Origin: Deroplatys truncata
Lineage: Eukaryota; Arthropoda; Insecta; Mantodea; Mantidae
Reading direction: 5' to 3'
NCBI GenBank assembly: GCA_030765065.1
Contig: CM060979.1
Span: 21,667,001-21,731,000 of the forward strand
Length of the DNA: 64,000 nucleotides
How positions within the stretch are numbered: the first letter of the stretch is position 1; the number at the start of each line of letters is the position of its first letter. Both the position numbers and the translations under genes were made by a program. Under the pieces are notes generated by a model. That model searched no databases. It was not told the DNA's origin and saw only the letters and a list, made by a program, of their open reading frames with translations. This document shows, one piece after another, positions 10,960-22,805 of this stretch.

Positions 10960-12900
10960 ACAGCTTTGGAAGATGAAAAACACTCAAATCCCTTAATTTG
11001 ATGGCTCAAACTATGTAAACTGGAAATTCTACTTGATGAAAAGGATCTTCTGGAATTTGCACAGAAAGAACCACAATTTGTCAAGGCTTAAGGCATTGAA
11101 GAAATACAATGACAATGCATTAGAATGCAGAACTATGCAGGAAGAAAATTGTTGCACTTGGAATATATTCTAGGAAAAGAGACAGCATTTGACACATGGA
11201 AAGCCCTGCAAATAACTTTTGAGGGCAATCTCCAGTCACCCAAAGCTGAATCAAACAAAAGTAAGTTGGGCTAAAGTTTAATTCTAAAGAAGACTTGTTA
11301 GAGAATTACCTCCTCTAATTTGACAAACTTATATGAGAATTCAAAATTGCTGGTGGAAAAGTTAAAGAAAGAGAAGCAGTTCTAAATATTCTCTCTCTCT
11401 GATGAGCACTGTACCATTTGAGGTAACCGCGCCTTCCTGCTACAGCTTCAACATTTCTTTGACTTCTACCCAAGCTACAAGTAATCAAGGATTGGAGAGC
11501 ACTGCAGAAAATGTATCATTAGAAGTGGAATTAGTTTTGGTTACTGCCGCTCCTATACTTGGCACACGGAAGTGAAGCAAGAAGTTCACCACTTCGCTGC
11601 AGCAGGGGAAAGGCAGGATGGTCATAGCAAATACTCTCCCTCCTCTGCCAACCTCCGCTGAAGAGTGTAGCTTGAAGAAAAAATGAGAGAGAGATCTGTT
11701 GGGGTCAAGGCAAGACAGCAAAACACCAATTGGTTTAGGAAACAACAGGACACGATAGTCTCATTTTGGCCTTGTCTAAATTAAGCGAACTGTTTGTAAG
11801 TAGTTTCTTTAAATTAAAACATGTAGACATACAAGTGCATTTTTTCAAGTGCTAGAAAATTTCAGGTTAAAAGGGAAGGCTAAATTTAAAATATTTGTTT
11901 ATTCATGAGAAGCATCTGTAATGAATGACAGGAATTTAAATAATTGGTTTGGGATTATATGGAGTTTCAAAATGTAAAATGCAGACGAGTTTAATTTTCT
12001 GCTGTAACTGCATTACATATTAATTTCTATGTGTTACATTTTAGAATCAAACGTTCTTGTGTTATGGTACGCTTTTTTTTAGGATTCTCCCAATCTGAAC
12101 TCACTCCAAAGTTCATATGAATATGAGAGATAGTTATACTATTAAAATGAAAAGTGAGATAGAAAATAATAAAGCACTTAAAATCAAACTATACTACATT
12201 TGTCGATATAATCCTGTGAAGGATATATTCCATTCCTAGCTACCGTAGACCTTTAAGTTGAGTTGTGAAACATCTGACTTCTGAATGGGCAAAGGTGAAA
12301 GTTTAGATAAAAAAACTCACTGCTATAAACCACCATGTTTCCACTGGATCTACATTCGTAAGGAAGTTGAACTATTTTACATTTCAACAGAATCTTAAAT
12401 TAAAAATTTAGAACATTGCGCATAATACATGACAGTACAAAACAGTGGTCAATGGAAAAGAAACACTTTCCATTGCAGATGAAAAACTAATAACAATGGA
12501 AGCCATTTAAGGACTACAACGAAGAAGCACTTCAAATTCCAAGAGGGTAGCACAACAGAGAAATTCATTCAGCAACACCATTTACCACTAATTGCAGAAA
12601 GGGCAACTGGAATGACAGAAACTACCAGAATAGAGCAAAACGACTGAAACACCAAGACAAGCTTTGATGAACAAAAGTTCAAAGGCAAGAGCAGCAGCAG
12701 GACAGCACAGTTCCTTTGTCATAATAGCTGTGGAAGACCAGCACATAAGTGGGCAGACTGCAGCACAGGACCATGCAGAAGGAATGCGTTCCCCAGAACC
12801 AGCAGTTTCAGCAAGCCAAGATGACAATGAAGCAGAGCACCAACTTCAGGTATTTGGACTCGGGCTCCAGGAACATCTAGTATCCAAGGAAGAGATGTAA
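10960..12900 (+). mobile_element. Fossil copia (Ty1)-type gag remnant
   Basis: Decayed remnant of a copia-type LTR retrotransposon gag in the last ZNFX1 intron. The 10985-11540 part keeps the UBN2/gag pattern (FDGSNYVNWKF, then a KETAFDTWKALQITFEG-like stretch). The 12680-12770 part keeps a CCHC zinc knuckle (CHNCGRPAHKWADC). About 1 kb of unrecognised sequence lies between. No LTRs or pol were found. It is broken in many places and looks old. Confidence 0.7.
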
Positions 12901-12959
12901 CGAATATTAAAACCATTGCTCATACAAGTAGCAAAGTCAGGTCAGTACTAAAAACAGAA

Positions 12960-13790
12960 AAGTAAGGAGGCATTGAGGTAAATTCGCTTGCAGTGATGCA
13001 TTAACTGCGCCTGCAACCCCCACAAATAGGGGGGCCCCAAAAGTTTGAGATACCATACTTTTACATGTTTAAGCCACACATGCAGCACCCTTTTATAAGA
13101 CTGTAAATTCAGGGAAAAATAGTTTTCTTGGAATTTTGGGAGTATTGAGAAATCATTGCGAATTCTCTAATCCTGCATTGGCCAAATTAACAGTACTGCG
13201 CGGGACAATAGCATGGAAGGGGTGCTTAGAATTATTTACTTCATTGTTACTTGAATTTATTGGTCAACAAGCATTGCCAAATTCAAACCACTTTTCTCTG
13301 TTCCTCATGTCATTCTGATCTACTAGGATAGTGAGTATAGGACTGCTACATTAATAATATTGTGAAAAAGGCCTTATTTTGACTGAAAATTAATTATGTG
13401 TACCAGTAGAGGATTTTAATATAGAAGTTGAGTACTTTTTTCCTATTGGTATTATGTCGATTGAGCGTATGTACTAGTCATCCACAATATGAGTGCATGC
13501 AGTGGGAAGAGGAGCTATAGAGTTACAGAACAAGTGGGTAAGGCATCTGAATACAGTTCCAAGTTACGCTTACTAGTGAAGCTGAGGCCTGCAAATGTAG
13601 TACTGCTTTCATTGTGCAACTGTACATTCCTCTATTGCCTTGACCCTCACTCCCCTCTGATCCCTAGCCTTGTTGATGCATTGGCAACAAAAACAGTTTG
13701 CACCCTCCTCCATACACACTCGTATCTGGCCGAGTAGTACCGTAGTGGAGCGACGAAAGAAAGAAGAAGAAAACTAAAGAAAGGGATGCC
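12960..13790. other. No gene recognised
   Basis: Intronic sequence between the copia fossil and hAT-2. The G/C-rich run near 13020-13040 (ggggggccccaaaa) resembles the 5' region of some ZMYM1-type hAT elements, but I could not define a terminus. Confidence 0.4.
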
Positions 13791-14599
13791 TTGGTAACAA
13801 AACTCCAAAACAATTTTCACATTTTTCACTGATAAAAAAGGAGATGGACAAAGTGTTCCAATAGAAACTGCAGAAAATGAAAAATGTGCAAATGATGGCT
13901 TTTATGAAATAGATGATTCTGCTAATTTTGTGGGCAAGTCCATAAAATGTGAACATAGCACTTGCTTTCCCATGGTTCTAATAATAATGAAGATGAGTTA
14001 ATAAATTGTGAAAGTAGCACTAATTTTTCCTTGACTAACATTTCTCAAACAAATGTCAAAACCTATATGCATTTATCTCAAAAGAACCCCACCGATCGAA
14101 GTAATTTTACTAAAAAAATTGCAGATAATTTAAAGAAGTGTATAGTAAGAAATAGTGAAAAGGGTAATTGACGTGTCACTGACCTTAACAATGTGCAATA
14201 CCTATGGTCTTTTGAGGGCATAGAAAAATACTAGGTGAATCACACAGTGGTAATTGTCTTGCTGTTATTGAACTTCTTAATAAATATGATCCCATTTTAT
14301 CTCTGTTAATGAATGAGAAGGCAAAAAGAAAAAACAGCTACTTAAGTCCCCAAATACAAAACAAACTCATTCAGATGCTGTGTTCACAAATAAAAACACA
14401 GGCAGTTGAAGAAAGAAATACATGATGATGGTTCTATTACCTAATATTGGATACTATCCAAGATGCAACTAAGCATGATGAGTTAACTTTAATTTTGCAA
14501 TACATCTTAGTAAAGATAAATAACACACCTATAGAGTTCACAATACAGGAAAGCTTTCTAGAATTTTTTAGAGTTGGGGATGAGAGTGCACATGGATTA

Positions 14600-14774
14600 T
14601 CCCCCAGACGATGACCGGCAAATATCAGTTGAGAGAGAATGCTGACGATGGGGACAAGCCGTCTCCCGAAACGCGTTCAAGTAAGATTATCATAGTGATG
14701 TAGTGTAACAACCCTCAACTCTCTATTTTAAATTATGACACATCACTGTTACAAGCTTCTAAATCTTCAAAAAT
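14600..14774 (+). mobile_element. PLE-A tail fragment, copy 2
   Basis: This matches the last part of PLE-A: cccccagacgatgaccgg..., the hammerhead motif, tgatgtagtgtaacaaccct and the long tail through cttctaaatcttcaaaa. It is 5' truncated and keeps the full 3' extension. It sits between a TA inside hAT-2 (14598-14599) and the truncated interior of an ITm-1 transposon, where that transposon's own end would be expected. Confidence 0.85.
14630..14690 (+). ncRNA. Hammerhead-ribozyme motif of PLE-A copy 2
   Basis: CTGACGA (14642-14648), stem II of GGG...CCC type with an internal irregularity (tggggacaagccgtctccc), GAAA (14668-14671), then CGCGTT with the GTT cleavage triplet. Same arrangement as the motifs at 4283 and 17375. 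Confidence 0.72.
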
Positions 14775-15368
14775 TGAGATGAAGTATTGTTTGTTTTTAG
14801 CGACTTTTTAAATGTTTCCTGCTTCTGTGTTTGAACAGTTTATTCACACTGTGTTCGCACTACACACACCTTCCTCTGCCATGTGAGCTCAAATACCAAC
14901 TGACTAAATCACAAGATTTGACCTGAGCTGAGCATGTGTGTGTTAGTGTATTATGAATGACTGTTCGCTTATCATATATCCTGTGTTACGCAAAGTGTTT
15001 ATTCGGTACTCAGATAGCACCTCTGGGAATTCATTACTGCATTTCTTGTATATGTAAGATAGTGGCATTCGTGCATAGGGTTGGTATTAACAAGCAAGAT
15101 GCTCTCGGCGTTAGCGCAATAGCAGGCGAAAATCATATTTTGTAATCTCTTAACAGCTAGTATATATCCATTACATTTAACGACGAGTTCTTATGATAAC
15201 CGCAATAAAATGTGCAGTTCTATAACTTTCCTGCTCTAATATTTCATAATACAATACATGTATTAAGGAACTATTTACGTTGGCGTAAGAGTATATTCTT
15301 GGGTTCGTGACAAGCCGAAGCACGTGCTTCTGTTTACATCAGAGGGAACTCTGGTTTGGAATGGACAA
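14775..15368 (-). mobile_element. ITm-1 copy 1 (Tc1/mariner superfamily), truncated
   Basis: Reverse-complement homologue of 36110-36850, with the same terminus: it ends ggtttggaatggaca at 15368, followed by TA at 15369-15370. The hAT-2 reading resumes straight after this TA. The target reads catggatTA / TAgttttagaattc across the insertion, so the insertion duplicated TA. The other end of the transposon is missing and replaced by the PLE-A tail. It contains the unoccupied target of the hairpin element at 36343-36468. Confidence 0.85.
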
Positions 15369-16009
15369 TAGTTTTAGAATTCATTGAAAACAATGGAATT
15401 TCCATACAACAATACAGAAATAAAGATTACAATGGAGTGAAAGTGATGAGTGGAGTATAGTCGAGGAGTGCAAGAGCAGATCAAAAGACTGGAGCCGATG
15501 GCCAATTAGATATATTGTGCTGCCCACAATTTGAATTTAGACCTAAGAGATGCAGCTAAGATACCACAGATAACACCTTTTTGCAACTGGCTTGAAAGTA
15601 TATAATTTTTTTTCAGTTCCATTATTGAAACATGACAACTATTAGAAGAAATGCAATTGGAAAGAAAACCCCCAACTCTCAAAAGATTATGTCCAAGAAG
15701 ATGATCTTCAGCTTATGACACTACCCGTTTCCATTATCAAGATGTCATGAGGGCTTTAAGCAATATAATAGTGACCTCTAAAGATTAAAATGAGCATAAC
15801 GAAGTAACTTCCGTAAGAAAACAAATGGAAACTAACGAGTTTATGGTTCAGATGGTAGTACAAAGCAAAGTGTTGCACACTACCAATATCATGTCAAAAT
15901 AAGATCGCCTAATTAACATACACAGTATTAATTTTAAATCGGAAGACACAGTGAAAAGATTAAGTATAATATATAGAAATGGTTGCAAATATACAATTTC
16001 GCTAAAATA

Positions 16010-16070
16010 GGTTCAATACCTCAGAACTAGTTTCGAGGAATCACTTCCTCATCGTCAGCTGATTGCAACT
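16010..16070 (-). ncRNA. Hammerhead-ribozyme motif of PLE-B
   Basis: Reading the minus strand: CAATCAG, then CTGACGA (16058-16052), a perfect 6-bp stem II (GAGGAA gtga TTCCTC), GAAA (16034-16031), C-TA-G short stem III, GTT as the cleavage triplet, then CTGAGGTATTG. Stem I can pair CAG/CTG next to the core and CAAT/ATTG beyond a small bulge. It is the best-formed hammerhead in the window. The motif is seen; cleavage is inferred from the family. Confidence 0.85.
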
Positions 16071-16099
16071 GGTTGGCTTTCCTCTGATGGTTATAGATG

Positions 16100-16737
16100 T
16101 CTCGTCCCTCTAGTGATGGTTCTATAAATTTCGTAATCAAATTTTTGTCTATAGGGATGTCGAAATTCATTAACCTTGGACGAAATTTCCAAAGAAATAT
16201 TTTCTCCCAAATGTTTAATTCCGTAGGTTTTGGTGCCTGCTTGATAAGTGATCTGTGTCCTCAATTTCATGTCCTTGTATCCAAAAATGTGCTGCAACTG
16301 CTGATTTTTCTTCTTCCTTGGATTTGATGTTTCGAAAATGTTCCTTAAGCCTCGTTTCTATGTTATGCTTAGTTTGACCAATATAGATTTGTTCACAATC
16401 CTTGCAATCTATTCTGTAAATCCCGGATTTTTTATGAGCCGGCATGTTTTCTTTTTGGTTTGCATTTATGAGGAATTTTATGCTGAATTTATTTTTGGGG
16501 ATGAGTGCCACATTGATATCATTGAAAATTTTCTTGAATTTGTTATGTGCCCATGGGTGAAATGTGACTTTTTTGTATGTCGGCTTTTGTTTGTGTGGTT
16601 TGAGGGTTGTATTTTCTTTTATCATTTTTTGTTGCCTGAATTTTTTGATTAAACTATCCACCATATCTGTTTTGTAGCCATTTTTTCTAGCTGTTTTTAA
16701 GATTTCTTGGTATTCTAAGTTATATTCCTTTTCATTG
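16100..16737 (-). CDS. PLE-B GIY-YIG endonuclease region (5' truncated)
   Basis: The minus-strand frame begins at the arm junction with NEKEYNLEYQEILKTARKNG, which parallels the start of the PLE-A ORF (EKEEYQKEYQHIINIATMNG). It continues MVDSLIKKFRQQKM..., then the endonuclease core SGIYRIDCKDCEQIYIGQTK, NIETRLKEHFRNI and a C-terminal EISSKVNEFRHPYRQKFDY. One frame change near 16220 separates the last ~45 residues. It is a sister lineage to PLE-A with clearly diverged sequence. The missing RT makes it non-autonomous. Confidence 0.82.
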
Positions 16738-17202
16738 AGGTATTGAACCTATTTTAGTGAAATTGTATATTTGCAACCATTTCTATATATTATATACAGT
16801 ATCACTGGGTGAAGCATTTAGTTCACTTCAACAATTTAGAAATTGCTGTAACAAAGTAACACTGAAGAAATGGCAAATACATGATAATGATGATGATGAT
16901 AAATGTTATTGTCCTTAAGCTTATACAGCAATAGACAAGTCAAAGATATATACAATTGTTTACAAGTAATGCAGGAATGTACAAATTTGATTGCAATATT
17001 ACCCATAGTTGTATGGGTTAAGTATTTCTAGTTTATGCTGTACACATATCACAAGGTCCTACCGTATACTTATTAGTGTTGGTACTATGTACTTTTTAAT
17101 TTACAAAAAATTCTTGTAAAGAGTAAAAAGACGTCACAATGAGCCAGTCAAATAATTTATGCTTAAAAGCTGTTTTAAGTTTGAAATTGTACATTTTGGA
17201 AC

Positions 17203-17480
17203 CGACCACAGCAGCAATGAATTGGACATCTGGGAAAAAATACATATCGTCAAACACAGGAATCACCTAATGAATTTCGAACTGCCACCACCCAGCAGCC
17301 TTTGGAGGTTTATTAGCCCAGCACCAGAGAACACCACTAGCCACACACATTTCCCAGACAATGACTGGCAAAATCAGTTGAAAACATGCTGACGATGGGA
17401 GCAAACCATCTCCCGAAACGCGTTCAAGTAAGAACATTTTAGTGATGTAGTGTAACAACCTTCAACTCTCATTATTTTAA
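17203..17480 (+). mobile_element. PLE-A copy 3, 5' truncated, inside the LINE
   Basis: It keeps the end of the GIY-YIG protein (NELDIWEKIHIVKHRNHLMN), the hammerhead motif and the tail to tattttaa. It is flanked by attttggaacc (17193-17203) and attttggagcc (17481-17491), an 11-bp or longer duplication with one difference. The LINE protein reads on across the site (YLAPKF / PKMYNFKL), confirming a simple insertion. Confidence 0.87.
17375..17435 (+). ncRNA. Hammerhead-ribozyme motif of PLE-A copy 3
   Basis: CTGACGA (17389-17395), 5-bp stem II (GGGAG caaaccat CTCCC), GAAA (17415-17418), CGCGTT with GTT as the cleavage triplet, then caagtaag as the 3' side of stem I. It keeps the core of the other PLE-A copies with a cleaner stem II. 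Confidence 0.77.
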
Positions 17481-18827
17481 ATTTTGGAGCCAAGTATTTC
17501 AAAACTTTTTGAGTTACAGCCAATCTACAATATGGGACATCGATGTGTTGCCATGATCTAGTAATATGTGAATGAACATCTTGTCTGTTTTGTAATTCAG
17601 ATATATGACTTTTGATATACAACAAAACGGTGTAGATATGTAAACTTATTACTGTCAGTATTCTTAGTTTAATAAATAGTGGTTTATAATGAGCTAGTCT
17701 TGGTTCATTCCACATAATGCAAATGACCTTTTTCTGTAGTAGAAAAATTTTGGAAACATGAGAGCTGTTACCCCAAAACAAAATACCATAAACTATAGTG
17801 CTTTGAAAAAATACAAAATATGCTGATCGAATGTAAGCTGTAGGTACATGCAATTTCAAATTTCTAATCAAATGTATAACTCTGGAGAGTTTACACGTAA
17901 TGAGATCTATGTATGGTGCCCAGGATAATTTACTGTCTAATAAAAACACCTAGAAATTTCACATTATCCGAGTTATTAGCAAAAGTATCGCTACAATTAA
18001 AAATCATGTGGTATGTTTTGCTTTAGTTGAGTAGGAACCCATTGGGCCTAAATCATGTATCTGCTTGGGTCAATACATTGTCGATGTTAGTTTTTAGTAA
18101 TCATTACTCATGTAGTGTCATCTGCATACAAAATAGAGTGAGAGGTCACATGAGATGGAAGATTGTTGATGATTACTAAGAATAATAAAGGTCCCAGTAT
18201 TGAGCCTTGAGGTACACCATATTTAATCTCGGCTATTTTAGATCTCTCATTTCCTATGAAAACCATCTGTCTCTGATTTACAAACTGGGAACTGAATGTC
18301 AATTTGCCAGAAAATGCACAATTAAAACAAAGAAAGTTTTTTTGATGAATTGTGTAAGGATAAAAGGCTAAGTGATATGGAACAGTCTTTCAAATTTAAT
18401 GTGTTATATGATTATTTGGATATCGTGTTAGGTCAATTACGCCTCAGATTTAAAAGCATGATGTACATCACTGAAAAGTTCAAGTGCTTTTGACCCAGTA
18501 TACTCATGGATAGTAATAACAGCTGCAGAAAAACTTTAATGAGCTATCTGAATGATATTTCACACAATATTTTCACCAACTACTCATGGTCCGTAATGTA
18601 CTTCAGAGCAATATCAAAGCGTAAGTTAACAGATCTAATCCTCATAAAAAAAATCACAATTATTTCTAGTGTCCCTGATGTCTCAGTGGCATTGAAATTA
18701 TTTGTAACTCTCTTTGTGACAGTGGTTTCAGCAGTAAGAACTTTCTCAAAATTAAAATTAATTAATCACCATGCGCACAGTTCGATGACACAGGAGCATT
18801 TGTTTCCCTTAGTGGAAAGAGCATATA

Positions 18828-19751
18828 CGAGGGCTGATAAATAAAGACTGAGACTGATTTTTTTTTCACAGATATTTATTACTCCATTTCAATGTTGTCA
18901 CGCTATTTTTCAAAGTAGTCGCCTTCTACTTCAGTGCACTTTTTATATCATCTCTGCCAGTCCTCGAACACATGGTGCAGGCCATTCTTTGTCAGGTCTT
19001 TGAGAATTGCCTCACTTTTCTTTAGCACTGCTTCAGTGCTCTCAAATCGAATGCACCGGAGCTTTGCCTTTAGTGATGGGAATAAAAAGAAATCGCAGGT
19101 GGCAAGATCTGGGCTATAAGGCGGATGCGCACACAGGTAATGTTGAATTTAGCCAAAAATGCCTAGACTTGATTGGCGACGTGAGGCCGCGCGTTGTCGT
19201 GATGAAGTTGCCACTCATTCTGATGAGGTTCTGAACGTTTCCTTGCAATGTGCTTCCTCAGTGTAGCCAATACTGACGTGTAGTACGCTGCTGTAACAGT
19301 GGTGTGAGGGGGAACAACAATCTCAGCAGCTGTGTTGATGTTGACTTCAGTCATAGTAGAAGCCGAAACACCAGGCCCACCTTGCTTAGCACAGAGGACT
19401 CGCCCTTCTTTGAAGTCCTTGAACCACCTAAACACTGTTGCACGAGGTAGTGCATCTTCACCGTACGTTTGCTTCAGCTTTTCGAAAGTTTCAAGGCTGT
19501 ATGATTTAAACGAAAATAAAATTTTATTACGCTGTATTACTCCTCTCGTGTCACCTCCATTTTGTGTATGCGAAATTCAAGTAGGGTCAACAATGTACAG
19601 CAATACTACAAACCTACCAATACGAGAGTGCTGCCGCCTATGGAAATTATCCATGAAACCCCGATCTTTTCAACTATTTATAGTAGAGACAGGAAACTAT
19701 CAAGAAAGCTTCAGGAAAAAATCAGTCTCAGTCTTTATTGATCAGCCCTTG
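18828..19751 (-). mobile_element. mariner element with TIRs and TA duplication
   Basis: Terminal inverted repeats of about 35 bp (CGAGGGCTGATAAATAAAGA at the left, CAAGGGCTGATCAATAAAGA read inward from the right) are flanked by TA at 18826-18827 and 19752-19753. The body carries a mariner transposase on the minus strand with an internal deletion. It interrupts the C-terminus of hAT-2 (...LVERAY) and so is among the youngest layers there. Confidence 0.93.
18908..19560 (-). pseudogene. mariner transposase, internally deleted
   Basis: In order on the minus strand: the N-terminal helix-turn-helix (ETFEKLKQTYGEDALPRATV, FRWFKDFKEGR, about 19500-19400); then after a deletion VNINTAAEIVVPPHTTVTAA; the second-aspartate block NEWQLHHDNARPHVANQV (19220-19163); FLAKFNITCVRIR and AQILPPAISF for the usual PPYSPDLAPxDFFLF block; and the C-terminal VFEDWQR...YKKCTEVEGDYFEK ending at 18908. 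Much of the linker and the first catalytic block are missing and the third block is degraded, so it is inactive. Confidence 0.85.
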
Positions 19752-19846
19752 TACATTAAATCTTGATGTGCTAGTGGATGAATTCACTAGGAAGGATACT
19801 GCAAGAAAACGAATAACATTCAAGATTAACTCTGAGATGTGCATGT

Positions 19847-19877
<31 letters not shown>

Positions 19878-21861
19878 AAATCATAAACTTTCAATATTTG
19901 GGTCTCGGCTTCATTCTACCGGGGAGGCACAGAATAGTCTGCTACGCCATGTTCCCTTGTTAACAGATGAAATTTAAGAATCACTAACAAGGATGTTATG
20001 ATTGTACCAGAACTAAAATCTAATCTGTTTGTAAGAAAACTAGATATAGCAGGATTTGACATTTCTTTTAAAAATGATAAAAGCAATAATTGCAGCTCAT
20101 AATGCCAGGGAAATGACCTTCATGTAAAACTAGGTGGTCAGCACATTTACTCTTGCAAGCTTTGTGCTGTTTCGCCCCCTCCCCTTGGTCATGGCTTATG
20201 CAACCAGCTCAGCAACGGCCCAATGCTTCAGAAATATTGATGTGGATCATCGAGAGAAACAGTTAATATCCGAAGCTTCGAGAAAGATGTCGTCATGCAT
20301 GACATAATTCATCATTCCACAACTCAAAGCATCGTACAGAGTTACCATTAGCTGCTTTGCTTCGCGCCACTGATGGCAGCGCCATCACGCTTGTTGTCAA
20401 CTTTAGCAACTCCTGGGCAGCAGCAGAGGCACTCTTCAGCGAGGGACCGAGTGGATAGCACCCAGACTCGTGGTCTGGTTTTGTGTCGGCGAGATTTGGC
20501 GTATACCACCAAAAGTAACCTTTTTGGCTTTTTCTAAATTATTTTCAACTGTTTGGTAAGCTATAAAATTTAACCTTTTTGTTTCTAAATTCACACTTAA
20601 CGGAAAAGCATTTATAATTTTCACTTGTGTAACATTGCAATGTATTAGTCACTGTTTCAGAAATATTCTCGATTTGTAGGGCAACTTAAATTGTAAAAAG
20701 GTGAAAGAGTACATTACATTGTCGTCTCCAAGCATATTCTTTGTAAATCATATAACTTTTAAAATGTTAAAGCAAGCTGATGAAACAATTGTTAAAAAAT
20801 GCAACACTTTATAATAAATTGTTAACATATGTGCCGGTGATTCTTTTCAATTCCTAGCTCTTACACAATATCCTTTCCACAATATTTAACACTTCTGGGT
20901 ATGGGAAAAAACCCAGTAGTGCAGCTTACAGGCAGGAAAAGAAGCTTGCCCACAGAATTGCATCCTTGGCCATGCATTAGTGCTTTAAATGGGAGCAGCA
21001 AAGGTTCAATAGTTACTGCAATTCTCTTAATAATGTCTATGGCAATTTTAAATTGAAGATATGTTTTATAATGGGCACATCCAAAGTTGGAACAGGGATT
21101 CCAATGTTGCAGCTTTAGCACCCTGGTCTATGTACCATGCAGCAAAGATAGTAGGCAGTGGGTAGGATATTGTGTGTTCACGTTCTGATCTGAACATTAT
21201 TATTGTTGGTTTATTTATCGACACTATTCGGTAATGACCAGGATATCTGCACCTTACGCCAGAGAGAGCGAGAATGATACAAAAATGTGGTATTGTAACT
21301 TCAAGGATGCAAGTTCTACTTGGGGATTTCCTATAGTTCCCTTTTGCATTTTTGGAGAAATCCAAGGAGATGTGGTGCTATATGCTGGATGTCTGAACAT
21401 TGTTAAGTGCACAGGGACGTCTGTTTACTGTTGCGAACCACTGGAAGACTCTGCGGCACCTTACTGGGGTTGTCACATTGAAGAAGTTCACATTAATGGA
21501 TACACATTCAGACATTCCTTGGAATTATTTGCATATTGCTGTATAATCAGAAAACTGGCTACATTTCTTTAGTGTGCAATTACATAACAATAACAGATAA
21601 AATCCATGAAGGACCCAAAACAAAAACATAGCTACTTCAAATTTTAAAGTTTAACAAGAGCCATAACGGCACATTTTTTGTGGCCTTCATGGATAGTTTC
21701 TTTTGTCAGCTTCTGTAACATGACTGTTCATTGCAGCCATAAGTGATGAAACAATTACTAAATATAAAAGTTAGGTACACATCACAAATGCACACGCACA
21801 TATGAACACTTTGAAACATACAAATTTTATTGTGAAATGCTATTGTAAATGTTTTTAAGTC

Positions 21862-21863
<2 letters not shown>

Positions 21864-21915
<52 letters not shown>
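21864..21915. repeat. (TA)n microsatellite
   Basis: About 26 uninterrupted TA units in the spacer of the large inverted repeat. Confidence 0.97.
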
Positions 21916-21918
<3 letters not shown>

Positions 21919-22805
21919 TAATGATAAACTGCACAAGCTGTTACACCTGGTCACACATTCCTACTACCTATTACAGAGAGCAAACAACAACTGACATTCT
22001 GCTACCATCGAATCATATGCAAAGCAAGAACAGCAGTATCTGTTTATACCAAACGTCAGCATGCAGCTAGAAAGCTATCAGTTGCTGGCATCATGCACAA
22101 AGCACATGGTATAAGTGATAGAACTGGCAGCCTAGCTATAATGTACCTGGTTACTATGACAACAATTTGCCTTTCATTGGTGGTGATTGCTAGGCAACCA
22201 TAATGACATGTCAGTCACAAGTTTATCCCTTCTCTTGGTTTCCACAGCTCATTACCAATGTGACTGGAAAACGTCAAGTCACCAACTAAGGATATACCCA
22301 CTATAGATTAAGTTTTTATTTATGGATTAAGCTTCATTTACAAAATGGATTAATTAGAATCATGACAAATTGACAAAAAGTAGCTGCAGGAGTATTCAAA
22401 CAGTTAAAAACATTACCTTTACCATCAGAGTACATGTTTTAACTATTGTTATATATGTAACAGAACATCAACACATTTATAGTTAATTCCCAAATACACA
22501 ACCACAATACCCGTAATGAAAGAAAGAATTTCTGTGAACAAGGGGGAGTTACCTACATGGGTATTAAATTATATAACCACCTCCCAATTATGTACAAGAG
22601 TACACAAAGTTACTATAATGCAAATGAGTTTATAGAAACATGTAAGATGATATAATTTGTAAATAATGTATATCGATATCAACTAATTATATTTTGTAAC
22701 TTTTATAATACATAAATTACAAACATTAAACAACATTTCAAAAGACAGCAGAAACTTGAAGAAAATAAATTAAAAGATAAAAGATTATAAGAATATTAAA
22801 GATAG

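Larger units (their letters stand above)
15965..16793 (-). mobile_element. PLE-B, hammerhead-bearing Penelope-like element
   Basis: Two 59-bp arms, 15965-16023 and 16736-16793, are inverse copies differing at about one position (core ggttgcaaatatacaatt). Between them, on the minus strand, lies a GIY-YIG reading frame and then a hammerhead motif close to the 3' end. The layout is the same as PLE-A copy 1: an inverted piece of the 3' tail capping a 5'-truncated body. It is inserted in hAT-2. I could not define a clear target duplication because both ends fall in TATA-rich sequence. Confidence 0.88.
16878..18302 (-). mobile_element. CR1/Jockey-like LINE fragment, 5' truncated
   Basis: The minus-strand translation gives the RT catalytic region (IKYGVPQGSILGPLLF at about 18215, SILYADDTT at about 18110). 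It then gives the thumb and C-terminal region 17949-17490 (LDSKLSWAPYIDLI; RSAYFVFFQSTIVYGILFWG; VTQKVLKYLAPKF). The last part resumes after a PLE-A insertion as YNFKLKTAFKHKLFDWL at about 17190-17140. It ends in an ATC-type tail at about 16880-16905, as CR1-like LINEs commonly end in short tandem repeats. It is inserted in hAT-2. Confidence 0.85.
13800..19830 (+). mobile_element. hAT-2: second ZMYM1-like hAT, split by nested insertions
   Basis: The coding pieces occur in the right order on the plus strand. 13900-14170 has DDSANFVGKSIKCEHSTCFP. 14240-14597 has GNCLAVIELLNKYDPILSLL and YLSPQIQNKLIQML. 15371-15960 has VLEFIENNGISIQQYRNKDY and CAAHNLNLDLRDAAK. 16800-16875 is a short piece. 18330-18490 has FFDELCKDKRLSDMEQ. 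18660-18820 has the C-terminal VALKLFVTLFVTVVSAVRTF and SKLKLIN. The gaps hold a PLE-A tail with a Tc1/mariner-type element (14600-15368), PLE-B (15965-16793), a LINE with another PLE-A inside (16878-18302) and a mariner (18828-19751). Stops and frame changes outside the insertions show it was also decaying on its own. Its terminal repeats were not identified, so the outer limits are approximate. Confidence 0.85.

Noticed and set aside
20861-21365. Two overlapping minus-strand frames that look protein-like
   Set aside because: Considered a TMEM135-like or other host pseudogene, but the match is not convincing; left as unidentified within the inverted repeat.
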